A stretch of 64,000 nt of DNA, from assembly GCA_044234625.1 (NCBI GenBank), contig JBIIIP010000001.1, positions 62,001 to 126,000 of the forward strand, read 5' to 3'. Numbering within the stretch: position 1 is the stretch's first letter; each line of letters opens with the position of its first letter. The notes beneath the pieces are model-generated. The model worked only from the letters and a program-made list of their open reading frames with translations. It ran no database searches and was not told where the DNA came from. Positions 24,393 to 33,273 of the stretch are shown piece after piece. Source of the DNA: CACORA01 sp044234625. GTDB lineage: Bacteria; Planctomycetota; Planctomycetia; Pirellulales; UBA1268. The translations under genes and the position numbers were made by a program.

Positions 24393-25511
24393 ATGCAATC
24401 GACACGAATCGTTGTGGCAATGTCGGGCGGCGTCGATTCCAGCGTGGCTGCAGCCCTGCTCGTCGAGGCCGGCCATGATTGCGTGGGCGTGTTCATGCGG
24501 CACGCGCAGCCGGCCTTGCCCCCGCCACAGGGCGCCGCGGGCCTTCCTGTGCTGCCGCTCGCCAAGGCCGGTCACCAGGGATGCTGCAGCGCCACCGACG
24601 CCCTCGACGCCCGCCGCGTGGCCGACCGGCTCGGCATCCCGCTCTTCGCCCTCGACCTCACCGACGACTTCGAACGGATCATCGATTCGTTCGTGACCGA
24701 CTACGGCCACGGCCGCACGCCCAATCCCTGCGTCCGCTGCAACACGTGGCTCAAGTTCGGACGGCTCTTCGATTACGCCGACGCGATCGGCGCCAGCCAC
24801 GTCGCCACCGGCCACTACGCGCGGCTGGCCAGTGAACCCGACGGCACGCCCTGCCTGCGCCGCGGCCACGATGCCGACCGCGACCAGTCATACGTGCTTT
24901 TCGACGTCCGCCGCGAACGCCTGGCGCGGATGCTCCTGCCCGTCGGCGACCTCACCAAGCACGCCGTCCGCGAGCGGGCTGCGGCCCTCGGCCTGGCCAC
25001 GGCCGACAAGCCCGACAGCCAGGAGATCTGCTTCGTCGCGCCCGGCGAGCACGCGCGGCTCGTGGCAACGCGGCTGGGAGGCTCACGGGCCGGCGACATC
25101 GTCACGCTCGACGGCCGCGTGCTCGGCAGGCACGAGGGGATCGAACGGTTCACGGTGGGCCAGCGGCAGGGCCTCGGCGTGGCGGTGGGCACGCCGCTCT
25201 ACGTGGTGCGGATCGACCCGGAAACGTGCCGCGTCGTCGTGGGACGCCGCGAGGACGTGCCCGAGCAACGGCTTGTCGCCGCCGAGGCCCACTGGCTCGG
25301 CCCGCCGCCGCGGGAGCCCTTTCGCTGCACCGTCCAGTGCCGGGCCCAGCGGAAGGCCGCACCGGCCCTCGTCACGCCTCTGCCCGACGGCCGCTTCGCC
25401 GCCGAATTCACCGGCGGCCCGGAACATTCCCCGGGGGCGATTTCCCCGGGCCAGCCGGCCGTTTGCTACTCCGCCGACCGGCTCCTGGGAGGCGGTTGGA
25501 TCGTCGCCTGA
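24393..25511 (+). CDS. mnmA: tRNA-specific 2-thiouridylase
   Basis: The protein has 372 aa from ATG 24393; the open frame continues upstream through the repeat cluster but is not protein-like there. The PP-loop VAMSGGVDSSVAAALL binds ATP. The catalytic cysteines are in TPNPCVRCNTWLKFG (Cys after NP) and in DSQEICFVAPGEH. Conserved SYVLFDV-like and ERFTVGQRQGLGVA segments are present. MnmA thiolates U34 of Lys, Glu and Gln tRNAs, taking sulfur from a cysteine desulfurase relay. It is cytoplasmic. An odd insertion in the first third (about 35-55, Ala/Pro/Gly-rich before GHQGCCSATDALDARRVA) lengthens it slightly compared with E. coli. Confidence 0.95.
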   Translation: MQSTRIVVAMSGGVDSSVAAALLVEAGHDCVGVFMRHAQPALPPPQGAAGLPVLPLAKAGHQGCCSATDALDARRVADRLGIPLFALDLTDDFERIIDSFVTDYGHGRTPNPCVRCNTWLKFGRLFDYADAIGASHVATGHYARLASEPDGTPCLRRGHDADRDQSYVLFDVRRERLARMLLPVGDLTKHAVRERAAALGLATADKPDSQEICFVAPGEHARLVATRLGGSRAGDIVTLDGRVLGRHEGIERFTVGQRQGLGVAVGTPLYVVRIDPETCRVVVGRREDVPEQRLVAAEAHWLGPPPREPFRCTVQCRAQRKAAPALVTPLPDGRFAAEFTGGPEHSPGAISPGQPAVCYSADRLLGGGWIVA

Positions 25512-25559
25512 TCGCGAACTAGGCTTGCTCATGCTCCGCACTACTTCGAGGGAAACCCC

Positions 25560-26513
25560 GTGAACGCGATTCCCACCATTCCGCTGCCCGCGATGCTGGC
25601 GCTCATCGCCGTCCTGGCGCTGGTCGCCCTCACGATGCTGCTGTTGGTCTTCAACTACGGCCAGTTGTGGTTCCAGGCCTACTGGTCGAAGGCCCCCGTC
25701 TCGTTCATGGAACTGCTCGGCATGAGCCTGCGCAAGGTCAATGCGCGCACGATCGTGCAGGCGAGGATCATGGCCACGCAGGCCGGCCTGGGCCGCGACA
25801 TCTCCTGTCAGCGGCTGGAAGCCCATTACCTCGCCGGGGGTGACGTGCCGCGGGTGATCCGGGCGCTGATCGCTGCTCACCGCGCCGACCTCGACCTCGA
25901 CTTCGACCGGGCGTGTGCGATCGACCTCGCCGGCCGTGACGTGCTCGATGCGGTGCAGACCAGCGTGAACCCGAAGGTGATCGACTGCCCCGACAACGCG
26001 AGCGGAAAATCGACGCTCTCGGCCGTGGCCAAGAATGGCGTCGAGCTGAAGATCCGGGCCCGGGTGACGGTGCGCACCAACCTCCAGCAGCTGATCGGCG
26101 GGGCCACCGAGGAAACGATCATCGCCCGCGTGGGTGAGGGCATCATCACGTCGATCGGCTCCTCGCAGAGCCATTTCGAAGTCATGGAGCACCCCGACAC
26201 GATCTCCAAGGCGGTGCTCCAGCGCGGGCTCGACGCCCAGACGGCCTTCCAGATCGTCTCCATCGACATCGCCGACATCGAGGTGGGCGAGAACATCGGC
26301 GCCCGCCTCCAGGCCGATCAGGCAGAGGCCGACACCCGCGTGGCCCGGGCCAAGGCCGAGGAACGCCGCAGCGTGGCCATCGCCCGCGAGCAGGAGATGA
26401 AGGCCGCCACGGCCGACAACCGGGCCCGCCTGATCCAGGCCGAGGCCATGGTGCCCAAAAGCATCGGCGACGCGTTCCGCGCCGGACGGGTGAACGTCAA
26501 CGGCCGGAGCTAG
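25560..26513 (+). CDS. floA: Flotillin-like protein FloA
   Basis: The protein has 317 aa from GTG 25560. One N-terminal hydrophobic hairpin or TM (about 8-35) is followed by the FloA/YqfA family core: WSKAPVSFMELLGMSLRKVN, EAHYLAGGDVPRVIRALIAA, DLAGRDVLDAVQTSVNPKVI and ATEETIIARVGEGIITSIGS. The C-terminal helical/coiled part ends AEAMVPKSIGDAFRAGRV. FloA scaffolds membrane microdomains in Bacillus. Four SPFH-superfamily proteins are therefore encoded within 25 kb in this window (this one and the trio at 45.4-49.7 kb). The gene starts 48 bp after mnmA. Confidence 0.93.
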   Translation: MNAIPTIPLPAMLALIAVLALVALTMLLLVFNYGQLWFQAYWSKAPVSFMELLGMSLRKVNARTIVQARIMATQAGLGRDISCQRLEAHYLAGGDVPRVIRALIAAHRADLDLDFDRACAIDLAGRDVLDAVQTSVNPKVIDCPDNASGKSTLSAVAKNGVELKIRARVTVRTNLQQLIGGATEETIIARVGEGIITSIGSSQSHFEVMEHPDTISKAVLQRGLDAQTAFQIVSIDIADIEVGENIGARLQADQAEADTRVARAKAEERRSVAIAREQEMKAATADNRARLIQAEAMVPKSIGDAFRAGRVNVNGRS

Positions 26514-26516
26514 AGC

Positions 26517-26625
26517 GCGTCCGAGAGAACCGTCGCAACGCGACAGTGAACCAGAGACGGTGGGCCACCGCATGGGCACGGACAGACCAGAGGTCTGTCC
26601 CCACGGTGGGAGAGAGCCGGTGCGG
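26517..26625. repeat. Composite intergenic repeat (three modules)
   Basis: The first module (26517-26563) aligns with 39573-39619. The second is GGACAGACC-AGA-GGTCTGTCC (26580-26600), a 9-bp-stem palindrome. The third is the 25-base tail at 26601-26625, identical to 24329-24353. It lies immediately after floA. The rest of the gap up to 26806 has no gene. Confidence 0.85.
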
Positions 26626-26806
26626 GCCATCCCAACTGCCTTTCCTCCCGCAGATTCCGCACATTCCACACAATCCGGGGAATTCGGCCAAACTTTGCGG
26701 CCCATCCCCGCCGATACAACTCGTGTGGGATGGCGCGTGTCATGATGACGGCCGAGACGCTTCGGCACGCCACCCCGCAATGAGACTCGAGGCAAGGGAG
26801 TTGCCC

Positions 26807-27055
26807 ATGGCTCTGCGAAAACTGCGTGTGTATACCGGTCCTGAAGCCGACAAGTCGGCGGCGTCGCTCGTGGCGGCCGCGGCTGATGAAAATCGCGTGC
26901 GCGTGTCACTCGGTGAGATTCTCCCGCTGCTGACCGATGCCGCGGCGAGCAACCGCACGTGGCTGTCTGATTTCGCGGATGACGAGGTCACGATCACGGC
27001 AGACCTCTACGACGTGCTCCAGGCCTACCGGCATTTCCGCCGCCCGGGCGCCTGA
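26807..27055 (+). CDS. Small conserved-looking hypothetical protein
   Basis: The protein has 82 aa, starting MALRKLRVYTGPEADKSAAS, with AAGGGAG six bases before the ATG; an ATG at 26781 is a weaker alternative. It is soluble, mildly acidic and mostly helical, with no cysteine, no signal and no recognised domain. The strong ribosome binding site and normal codon use support a real gene. Its neighbours are floA and an XRE-cupin regulator, neither close enough to show an operon. After it, CTGAACAAG occurs twice in tandem (27053-27071). Confidence 0.6.
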   Translation: MALRKLRVYTGPEADKSAASLVAAAADENRVRVSLGEILPLLTDAAASNRTWLSDFADDEVTITADLYDVLQAYRHFRRPGA

Positions 27056-27315
27056 ACAAGCTGAACAAGCTAATCAATTTGATCATGGGGACGATCCGCC
27101 GCCGCCCATGCTGGGTGTAGTCGGCCTTTTTTGTGGGGCCACCGCCGCCTCCGGCGCGTGAAGCCACCCCTCTTGCGGGTGATCGTTGCCTGCGCCATAC
27201 TCTCGTCCTTCCCGCCCCCAAGGCTGCGTGGTGACGGCAAGGCACCGCGCGCGTGAAAGCCACTGGGACCCACCCGCTTGCCGAAGCCGATCGCGACTGT
27301 ACGGCCGGCGACACC

Positions 27316-27939
27316 ATGCCAACACCTATGAACGGCTCCATCAATCTGACGGACCTCGGCCGCCGCGTGCGTGCAGCCCGGCTGGCCCGGCGGCTGACGC
27401 TCGAGGAAGTGGTCTCTCGCACCGATTTCACGGTCAGCTGGCTTTCCAAACTGGAAAACGGCCAGTTGACGCCCTCGCTCGAGGGTCTCGTGAAGCTCTC
27501 TGACGTGCTCGAGTGCGGCGTCGACGAACTGGTCGAGGGACTGTCGATCCCGCCCCGGCATGTCGTCGTCAAGCGCGGCCACGGCCGCATGGAGCAGGCC
27601 CGGGCCGGCAAGTCGGCAACCGGGGTGGAGCATCTGGCCGACCAGTGGCGAGGCCGGGCCATGCAGCCGACGATCCTCTACCTCAACGGGGCGGACCGCC
27701 GCGGGGCGGCTGAAAGCCACGATGGCCAGCGGTTCTTCTACGTCCTCGAGGGCGAGGTGCGGGTTGACTACGGCGACGAACCGATCCTGCTCTCCGGGGG
27801 AGACAGCATCTTCATCGACGCCACCATCCCGCACCGCGTGACCGCGGTCGAAAAGTCGAAGGCCCGCGTGCTCAGCGTGTCCTGCGAACCTCACGCCACC
27901 CATGACAACGCCCGCGCGCGTCGCAAACCGCCGCGCTAG
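27316..27939 (+). CDS. XRE-family regulator with C-terminal cupin
   Basis: The protein has 207 aa from ATG 27316 (27328 is also possible). The N-terminal HTH_XRE is at about 12-68: LGRRVRAARLARRLTLEEVV and FTVSWLSKLENGQLTPSLEG. A linker leads to a cupin_2 domain (about 115-190) with SHDGQRFFYVLEGEVRVDYG and DSIFIDATIPHRVTA. This architecture is typical of repressors that sense a small ligand through the cupin. No target is evident; the adjacent genes are on the other strand or unrelated. A hairpin 6 bases after the stop probably terminates it. Confidence 0.9.
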   Translation: MPTPMNGSINLTDLGRRVRAARLARRLTLEEVVSRTDFTVSWLSKLENGQLTPSLEGLVKLSDVLECGVDELVEGLSIPPRHVVVKRGHGRMEQARAGKSATGVEHLADQWRGRAMQPTILYLNGADRRGAAESHDGQRFFYVLEGEVRVDYGDEPILLSGGDSIFIDATIPHRVTAVEKSKARVLSVSCEPHATHDNARARRKPPR

Positions 27940-27945
27940 CTGTCC

Positions 27946-27976
27946 GTGGAAAAAGCCATCCATGGCCTTTTTCCAC
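27946..27976. terminator. Hairpin after the XRE-cupin gene
   Basis: GTGGAAAAAG (27946-27955) pairs with CTTTTTCCAC (27967-27976), and the inner CCAT/ATGG extends it past one bulge. The T5 run lies inside the right arm. It starts just after the stop codon and could act as a terminator. Confidence 0.5.
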
Positions 27977-28075
27977 TTGGTCGACCGCAAAAAACGCCGA
28001 GGGTTTTCTGGGTCGACGGCTATCGCATCCTGCTCAGGCAGACTTGTTCCACAGTCTGCTAGGCAACCGATGAGC

Positions 28076-28162
28076 ATGGACAGACCGGAGGTCTGTCGCC
28101 ACGTTGGGGAAGAGCATGGACAGACCAGAGGTCTGTCGCCACTGTGGGAGAGAGCCGGTGCG
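28076..28162. repeat. Two palindrome units plus tail
   Basis: GGACAGACC-GGA-GGTCTGTC (28078-28097) and GGACAGACC-AGA-GGTCTGTC (28118-28137) are 40 bp apart in direct orientation. They are followed by a variant of the GTGGGAGAGAGCCGGTGCG tail (to 28162). They sit in the convergent gap between the XRE-cupin and GNAT genes, which otherwise shows no gene. Confidence 0.85.
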
Positions 28163-28184
28163 TTGCCACGAGCCGGATGGATGG

Positions 28185-28733
28185 CTAGCCGTCGACCGGG
28201 GCGGCGGGCGTCGGCAGGATCAACTGCCAAAACTCCAGGTCGAGCCACCGTCCGAACTTGAAGCCCGCCTCGCGGACCGTCCCGCAGCAGCGAAAGCCGA
28301 GCGAGCTGTGCAGGGCGATGCTCGCCACGTTCGTGGCGTCGATGCCCGCGATCAGCATGTGCAGGTCGTGCCGCCGGCCCTCGGCCACGATCGCCTCGAG
28401 CAGTTGCCGGCCGATACCGTGGCCGCGAAACCGCTCGTCGACATACACGGAATGCTCCGCCGAATACTTGTAGGCCGGCCGGGGCCGGAACGGCCCCCAG
28501 GTGACGAAGCCGGCCAGCACGCCCGGCTCCCACTCAATCCCCAGCACCGGCACGTTGTCACGCTGCCGCACGGCGAACCACTCGCGCATCGTCTCCTCGC
28601 TCCGCGGGGCGTATTCATAGAGCGCCGTCGAGTGGAGGATCGCATCGTTGTAGATCGCGCGGATCGCCGGCAGATGCGCGGAGGTGCAGGCGATGACGGG
28701 TCGGCGCGGAGGGGCGGGCTTCTTGCGTGACAT
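28185..28733 (-). CDS. GNAT acetyltransferase, phosphinothricin-acetyltransferase-like
   Basis: The protein has 182 aa. The GNAT fold is visible from HLPAIRAIYNDAILHSTALY through FVTWGPFRPRPAYKYSAEHS, the acetyl-CoA loop ERFRGHGIGRQLLEAIV, and IAGIDATNVASIALHSSLGF, the PAT/YncA-type signature. The likely activity is N-acetylation of a small amine such as methionine sulfoximine or a related compound; the natural substrate is unknown. It is 12 bp downstream of the symporter gene and probably the last gene of the sulfatase-symporter run. The two Cys in GFRCCGTV are unusual at that place but not catalytic. Confidence 0.88.
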   Translation of the reverse strand: MSRKKPAPPRRPVIACTSAHLPAIRAIYNDAILHSTALYEYAPRSEETMREWFAVRQRDNVPVLGIEWEPGVLAGFVTWGPFRPRPAYKYSAEHSVYVDERFRGHGIGRQLLEAIVAEGRRHDLHMLIAGIDATNVASIALHSSLGFRCCGTVREAGFKFGRWLDLEFWQLILPTPAAPVDG

Positions 28734-28745
28734 GGGCGGAGAAGT

Positions 28746-30497
28746 CTAGCCCACGCCGCCCGCCCGCGCCGCCGGCGGCGTCAGCCACGACACCACCACC
28801 AGCACGACGAACCCCAGGGGAATCGTCACCAGGCCCGGCTGGCTGAAGGGCATGGGGGCCAGGTCGCGGGGCAGGCCGTAGACCTTCTCGAAGGTGTCGG
28901 CCGAGAGGAGAATCCAGCCCAGGGAGGCCGCCATGCCGGCCGTCACCGCCGCCACGATCCCCTGCTTGGTCGTTCGCCGCCAAAACAGCAGCATCACCAG
29001 GGCCGGAAGGTTGGCGCTGGCGGCGATGTTGAAGGCCCAGCCCACGAGGAAGCTCACGTTGAAGCTCTTGAAGAGGATGCCCAGCGCCATGGCGATCACC
29101 CCCAGGCCCACCGCCGCGATCTTCCCGCAGCGGACCTTTTCATGGTCGGTCATCCGCACCCCGCAGACGTTTTCCACGAGGTCGTGGGCCACCGCCCCGC
29201 TGCCGGCCATGATCAGGCCGCTCACGGTGCCGAGCACCGTCGTGAAGGCGATCGCCGAGATCACGGCGAAGAGCGTCGTGCTGAACGACTTCGCCAGGAG
29301 CGGCGCGGCCATGTTGGTGTCGGTGGGGTCGAGGGCGCCGCTGGTCATGGCCCCGAGCCCAAGAAAGAGCGTGAGCACGTAGAACACGCCAATCGCCGCG
29401 ATCCCCACGACGGTACTCTTCCGGGCGGCCGCGCCGTCCTTGACGGTGTAGTAACGGATGAGGATGTGGGGGAGCGAGGCCGTGCCGCAAAAGAGCGCCA
29501 GCATCAGGCTCGCGAAATCGAGCCGGTCGGCGAGGCGGCCGCTGGAAAGGCCCTTGAAGAACCCGCCCGGCTTGAGCAGCTCGGCCCCGCGGCGCTCGAC
29601 GGGCGAATAGGTCGTGTGCGTGCCGGCCTCGTCGACGTGCTTCTTCGCCGTCCAGGTGACGACCGTCGAATCCTCGAGCGCGGCAAGGTAGGCCAGCGGA
29701 CCCAGCGGCCCGGTGGCGGTTTTGCCGGCGAATCGCTCCGGCAGCCGGGCGATCGTGCCCACCGGCCGCAGGTCGTGCTCGCGGTCCTGCGGTTCGCCGT
29801 CGACGAGCACCACGCCATCCGGGCGGACCGTGCGCACCTGGGCCACGAGGTTTTCCGCTCCCGGCCGGCCCGCATCGACGACCAAACCACGGTCGAGGAT
29901 CAGCGCCGTGAGGATGCCGCAGAAGAAGACGAGCAGCGACCCCTTGATGAACTGCACCCACGTCGTCGACACCATGCCCGCCGTCACCACGATCACCGTC
30001 ACCGCCACGCCCACGAGGATCACGCCGACCGCGTGCGGCAAGCCGAGCAGTGGCGTGATCAGCGACCCGGCACCGACCATCTGCGGGATCAGGTAGAAGA
30101 TGCTCACCACGAGCGTGGAGACCGCGACGGCCAGCTTGATGCCACGGCTGTTGAACCGGGCGTCGAGGGCGTCGGCGAACGTGAACCGGCCAAGGGCCTT
30201 GATCGGCTCGGCGATCACGAACAGGGCCACGACCCAGCCCGCCAGGAAGCCGATCGAGTAGAGAAAGCCGTCGTATCCGGAGAAGGCGATCATCCCGCAG
30301 ATGCCGAGAAACGACGCCGCCGACAGGTAATCGCCCGCGAAGGCGATGCCATTGACGAACCAGTGCACCTGGCCATGGGCGGCGTAATACGCCTGGGCGG
30401 ACTGCTTCCGGCGGCCCAGCCACAGCGACAGGCCGATCACGCCGGCGACGAAGGCGGCGAAAATGGCCACGGCCAGCGGGGAGGTTTCGTGGAGCAT
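28746..30497 (-). CDS. actP: Cation/acetate symporter family protein (ActP-like, SSF)
   Basis: The protein has 583 aa with about 13 hydrophobic helices. The sodium:solute symporter core shows FVNGIAFAGDYLSAASFLGI, GYDGFLYSIGFLAGWVVALF, RFTFADALDARF and ASLPHILIRYYTVKDGAAAR, all close to ActP. A soluble insertion of about 110 residues (about 205-310, containing DGVVLVDGEPQD) is larger than in E. coli ActP (549 aa). The DUF485 gene directly upstream is the usual YjcH-type partner. ActP imports acetate and short monocarboxylates; here the operon also contains a sulfatase, so the actual substrate may differ. Confidence 0.88.
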   Translation of the reverse strand: MLHETSPLAVAIFAAFVAGVIGLSLWLGRRKQSAQAYYAAHGQVHWFVNGIAFAGDYLSAASFLGICGMIAFSGYDGFLYSIGFLAGWVVALFVIAEPIKALGRFTFADALDARFNSRGIKLAVAVSTLVVSIFYLIPQMVGAGSLITPLLGLPHAVGVILVGVAVTVIVVTAGMVSTTWVQFIKGSLLVFFCGILTALILDRGLVVDAGRPGAENLVAQVRTVRPDGVVLVDGEPQDREHDLRPVGTIARLPERFAGKTATGPLGPLAYLAALEDSTVVTWTAKKHVDEAGTHTTYSPVERRGAELLKPGGFFKGLSSGRLADRLDFASLMLALFCGTASLPHILIRYYTVKDGAAARKSTVVGIAAIGVFYVLTLFLGLGAMTSGALDPTDTNMAAPLLAKSFSTTLFAVISAIAFTTVLGTVSGLIMAGSGAVAHDLVENVCGVRMTDHEKVRCGKIAAVGLGVIAMALGILFKSFNVSFLVGWAFNIAASANLPALVMLLFWRRTTKQGIVAAVTAGMAASLGWILLSADTFEKVYGLPRDLAPMPFSQPGLVTIPLGFVVLVVVSWLTPPAARAGGVG

Positions 30498-30512
30498 CGG
30501 CAGGCCTCGAGG

Positions 30513-30740
30513 TCAGCGGCGGGCGCGGGCGACCATATAGACGACCGACAGGACGAACGCGGCCGCGATCAGGCCGATGCCGGAGGCGATCGCCAGATTC
30601 ACGCCGCCGAACAGCCGCCATGACAGCAGATCGGGCCGCCCCAGGACGAGCGCCATGAAGCCGCCGTAGAGGAGCACGTAGCCCCAGAAGAAAACGAGGC
30701 CCAGACGGCTCGAGCCCGGATCGGGCGGCTGGGCCGTCAT
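30513..30740 (-). CDS. DUF485 small membrane protein (YjcH-like)
   Basis: The protein has 75 aa with two hydrophobic helices: LGLVFFWGYVLLYGGFMAL and NLAIASGIGLIAAAFVLSVV. It is shorter than E. coli YjcH (104 aa) but has the same two-helix DUF485 layout and the same position before an actP-like gene. Its ATG overlaps the sulfatase stop by 4 bp, and the symporter follows after 15 bp. DUF485 proteins are thought to accompany the SSF transporter; the mechanism is not known. Confidence 0.82.
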   Translation of the reverse strand: MTAQPPDPGSSRLGLVFFWGYVLLYGGFMALVLGRPDLLSWRLFGGVNLAIASGIGLIAAAFVLSVVYMVARARR

Positions 30741-32173
30741 GGCGGCCCCCCACCGCCGGTCTTCGTCTCGGGCGGCGCGGTCGGAAACAGCATCCGCGGG
30801 CTCTCCACCACGCCCCCCGGCCGGCGACCGCGCGGGCCTGCGCCGGCGAGTTCGGCGGCCATGGCATGGAGGCGTTCCGACAGCCGCGCGACCACGTCGG
30901 CATGCGCGGCGGCCACGTCGGTCGTCTCGCCGATGTCGGCTTCGAGGTCGTAGAGCCGCGGCTGCCGGGCCGCGGCCGGGTGCGCGGCGGCCTTCGCATC
31001 CGCCACGGGCAGCTGCGGGGCGATGAACAGTTTCCAGCGGCCCTCGCGCACGGCCTCCAGCCCGTCGCGCGAGAAGAAATAATGCGCCTCCCGCGGCGAC
31101 TTGGTCGCCGTGCCCAGGAGCAAGCCGGCGATGTCGCGTCCGTCGATGACGGGCTCCGCGGGCACGCTCCCGCCGGCCAGGCCGACGAGCGTGGGAAGGA
31201 TGTCGATCGTGCCCGTCATGGCATCACACACCGTGCCGGCCGCGACGTGGCCCGGCCACCAGGCGATCGTCGGCACCCGCACGCCCCCCTCCCAGTTGCT
31301 CGTCTTGCTGCCGCGGAGCGGGCCGGCGCTGGTCGCCCCGCCGATGACGCTCACCCAGGGGCCATTGTCGCTGGTGAAGATCACGAGCGTGTTCTCCGCG
31401 AGTCCGAGCCGGCGCAGCGTGCCCAGCACCTCCCCCACGCTCCAGTCGACTTCCTCGACCCAGTCGCCGAACGGACCGTTGTCGCTCCGGCCCCGAAACT
31501 TTTCCCCGGGCGCCAGCGGCGCGTGCACCGCCGTGTGCGGCATGTAGAGGAAGAAGGGCCCGTCCTTCGCCTCCTCGATGAACCGCACCGCCTCTGCCGT
31601 CGTCGTCTCCACGAGCGTGGTCTGCCGCGCGTCGGTGAGCAGCTCGGTGACGCGGTCGTCTCGCAGGAGCGGCACGACCTTTTCTCCGGTCTCGGCCGAC
31701 ACTCGCTGCATGTCGTTGGAATACGGCAGGCCGAAGGAGCTGTCGAAGCCCTGGCGGGTCGGCAGAAACTCCGGCTGGTCGCCCAGATGCCACTTGCCGA
31801 TGCAGGCCGTCGCGTAGCCGAGGGCCGAAAGCCGCTCGGCGATCGTGATCTCCGCGGGATTGAGGCCGTTGCGGGACGCCGGGGCGTAGACCCACGGCAC
31901 GCCCACCCGCAGCCCGTAGCAGCCGGTGAGCAGCTGGGCCCGCGACACGGAGCACACGGGCGCCGCGTAGAAGTTCGTGAGCTTCATGCCTTCGGCCGCC
32001 ATCCCGTCGAGGTGCGGCGTCTTCTGCTTCGTGGCCCCAAAGGGCCCGATGTCGCCGTAGCCCAGGTCGTCGATGAAGATGACGACGAAGTTCGGCGCTC
32101 CCGCCGACGCCACCCGCACGGCGGGAGCGATCAGGCCGCAGGCGAGGGCCAGGGCGAGCAGGCGAAGGTTCAT
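30737..32173 (-). CDS. Exported arylsulfatase-family sulfatase
   Basis: The protein has 478 aa. A Sec leader (MNLRLLALALACGLIAPAVR, cleavage near ASAGA) is followed by the sulfatase fold: NFVVIFIDDLGYGDIGPFG (metal Asp pair), the modification site CSVSRAQLLTG, GKWHLGD, LYMPHTAVHAPLAPG and VIFTSDNGPW. The formylglycine site is C-x-V-S-R, where C-x-P/A-S-R is usual. Planctomycetes use such enzymes to desulfate algal polysaccharides in the periplasm. The stop overlaps the DUF485 start by 4 bp. It is preceded on the same strand, 50 bp away, by a ThuA-like gene. The C-terminal tail is Gly/Pro-rich. Confidence 0.9.
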   Translation of the reverse strand: MNLRLLALALACGLIAPAVRVASAGAPNFVVIFIDDLGYGDIGPFGATKQKTPHLDGMAAEGMKLTNFYAAPVCSVSRAQLLTGCYGLRVGVPWVYAPASRNGLNPAEITIAERLSALGYATACIGKWHLGDQPEFLPTRQGFDSSFGLPYSNDMQRVSAETGEKVVPLLRDDRVTELLTDARQTTLVETTTAEAVRFIEEAKDGPFFLYMPHTAVHAPLAPGEKFRGRSDNGPFGDWVEEVDWSVGEVLGTLRRLGLAENTLVIFTSDNGPWVSVIGGATSAGPLRGSKTSNWEGGVRVPTIAWWPGHVAAGTVCDAMTGTIDILPTLVGLAGGSVPAEPVIDGRDIAGLLLGTATKSPREAHYFFSRDGLEAVREGRWKLFIAPQLPVADAKAAAHPAAARQPRLYDLEADIGETTDVAAAHADVVARLSERLHAMAAELAGAGPRGRRPGGVVESPRMLFPTAPPETKTGGGGPP

Positions 32174-32223
32174 GGTCCGGAGCTTTCGAGAACGGGGATT
32201 GATGACGGTGGACGAATCGTCGG

Positions 32224-33273
32224 CTACCGGCCGACTTCGGCGATCACTCTCGCGTAGGCGGCGGGCCGGTCGGCGGCTGCGAGGCCGCGGATCGCCAGCA
32301 ACTGCGGCCGCAGACCGAGGGGCCACCGGGGATCCTGCACGATCTTGGCGTCGGCCCGTGCGAGCAGGTCGTCGGCATTCGCGCCGGTAGCCGCCGACGC
32401 GGCCGCGATCACGCTGCGGAGATACTCGGCCGCCTGCACCTCGGGATTGGGCGTGGCCGGCGCCTCGCACCGACCCGTCGCCCAGGCGATGCCTTCGAGG
32501 AGATGCTTCTGAAACATCGGCTCCTTCCAAGTGGCGTCGTTGTGGCCGAAGTTTGTATAGAAGAGCCGCCCCTTTCCATAGTCGCGCACCCACGACACGG
32601 GCACGTGCCATGGCTCCTTCGGCGTGCTCGCCGGCATGTCGAGGCTGACGAGAACGCGGAGGTTTTCCGGCTTGTAGCGAAGGTCGTATTGGTAGACCTC
32701 GTCCCGCCACCGGAACCGCGGCGCGAACATCGCCGTCAGCCGGTGGCCCGGCTCGTGGACCACGAACGCATGCTCGCCCCCCGCATTCCACGGATGGCCG
32801 GCGAAGATTCCCCCGACGAAGTCACAGTACAGATCCGAGCTCTGGAACGTGTCGGTGGCGGCGTGCACGCCCACGAAGGCCTTGCCCGACTTGACCCAGC
32901 CGAGAAACGCCTGAAGGTCGGGAAGCGGCAAACTTCCGGTCGTATTCAAAAACATGACGCCGTCGAAACTGGCGAGCGATTCGGCCGAGAATGCCGACGC
33001 AAACCGCTCTTCCAGGATCTTCTGCCGGGATGCGTCGTCTTCCGAAGGCCGCTCCGCGGACGGCATCCGCAGGAAGTCGACGTGAAACACGCCGCTCGAG
33101 CGGCCGAGCTCCTCGAGGATGGGCTCGGACATGGTGATCGAATCATGGCGGAAGCCCATCGTGACCGTGACGACGAGCAGCCGGGCCGGCCGCTGCGGCT
33201 CGGCCGCACGCGCCGATGCCGCGATCGCGAAAACGGCGACGGCGAGCAGGGGGAGCCGGTGAACGGGCTTCAT
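32224..33273 (-). CDS. Exported ThuA-like domain protein
   Basis: The protein has 349 aa from ATG 33271-33273. A signal peptide (MKPVHRLPLLAVAVFAIAAS ARA) precedes a ThuA/glutamine-amidotransferase-like fold: RLLVVTVTMGFRHDSITMSE, FDGVMFLNTTGSLPLPD, GKAFVGVHAATDTFQSSDLY, VSWVRDYGKGRLFYTNFGHN. A C-terminal helical extension (about 275-349) follows. ThuA proteins are implicated in disaccharide (trehalose-type) catabolism and are abundant in planctomycetes. It starts the minus-strand run leading to the sulfatase and transporter. The 237-bp gap 33274-33510 before the divergent baeRF-type gene has no other gene. Confidence 0.88.
   Translation of the reverse strand: MKPVHRLPLLAVAVFAIAASARAAEPQRPARLLVVTVTMGFRHDSITMSEPILEELGRSSGVFHVDFLRMPSAERPSEDDASRQKILEERFASAFSAESLASFDGVMFLNTTGSLPLPDLQAFLGWVKSGKAFVGVHAATDTFQSSDLYCDFVGGIFAGHPWNAGGEHAFVVHEPGHRLTAMFAPRFRWRDEVYQYDLRYKPENLRVLVSLDMPASTPKEPWHVPVSWVRDYGKGRLFYTNFGHNDATWKEPMFQKHLLEGIAWATGRCEAPATPNPEVQAAEYLRSVIAAASAATGANADDLLARADAKIVQDPRWPLGLRPQLLAIRGLAAADRPAAYARVIAEVGR

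Noticed and set aside
26781..26806. Upstream ATG of the small protein at 26807
   Set aside because: The ATG at 26807 has a much better placed AAGGGAG. The nine extra codons add no conserved-looking sequence.
24064..28184. CRISPR array in the repeat-rich gaps
   Set aside because: The repeats are dispersed palindromic modules in differing combinations, without regular spacers or cas genes.
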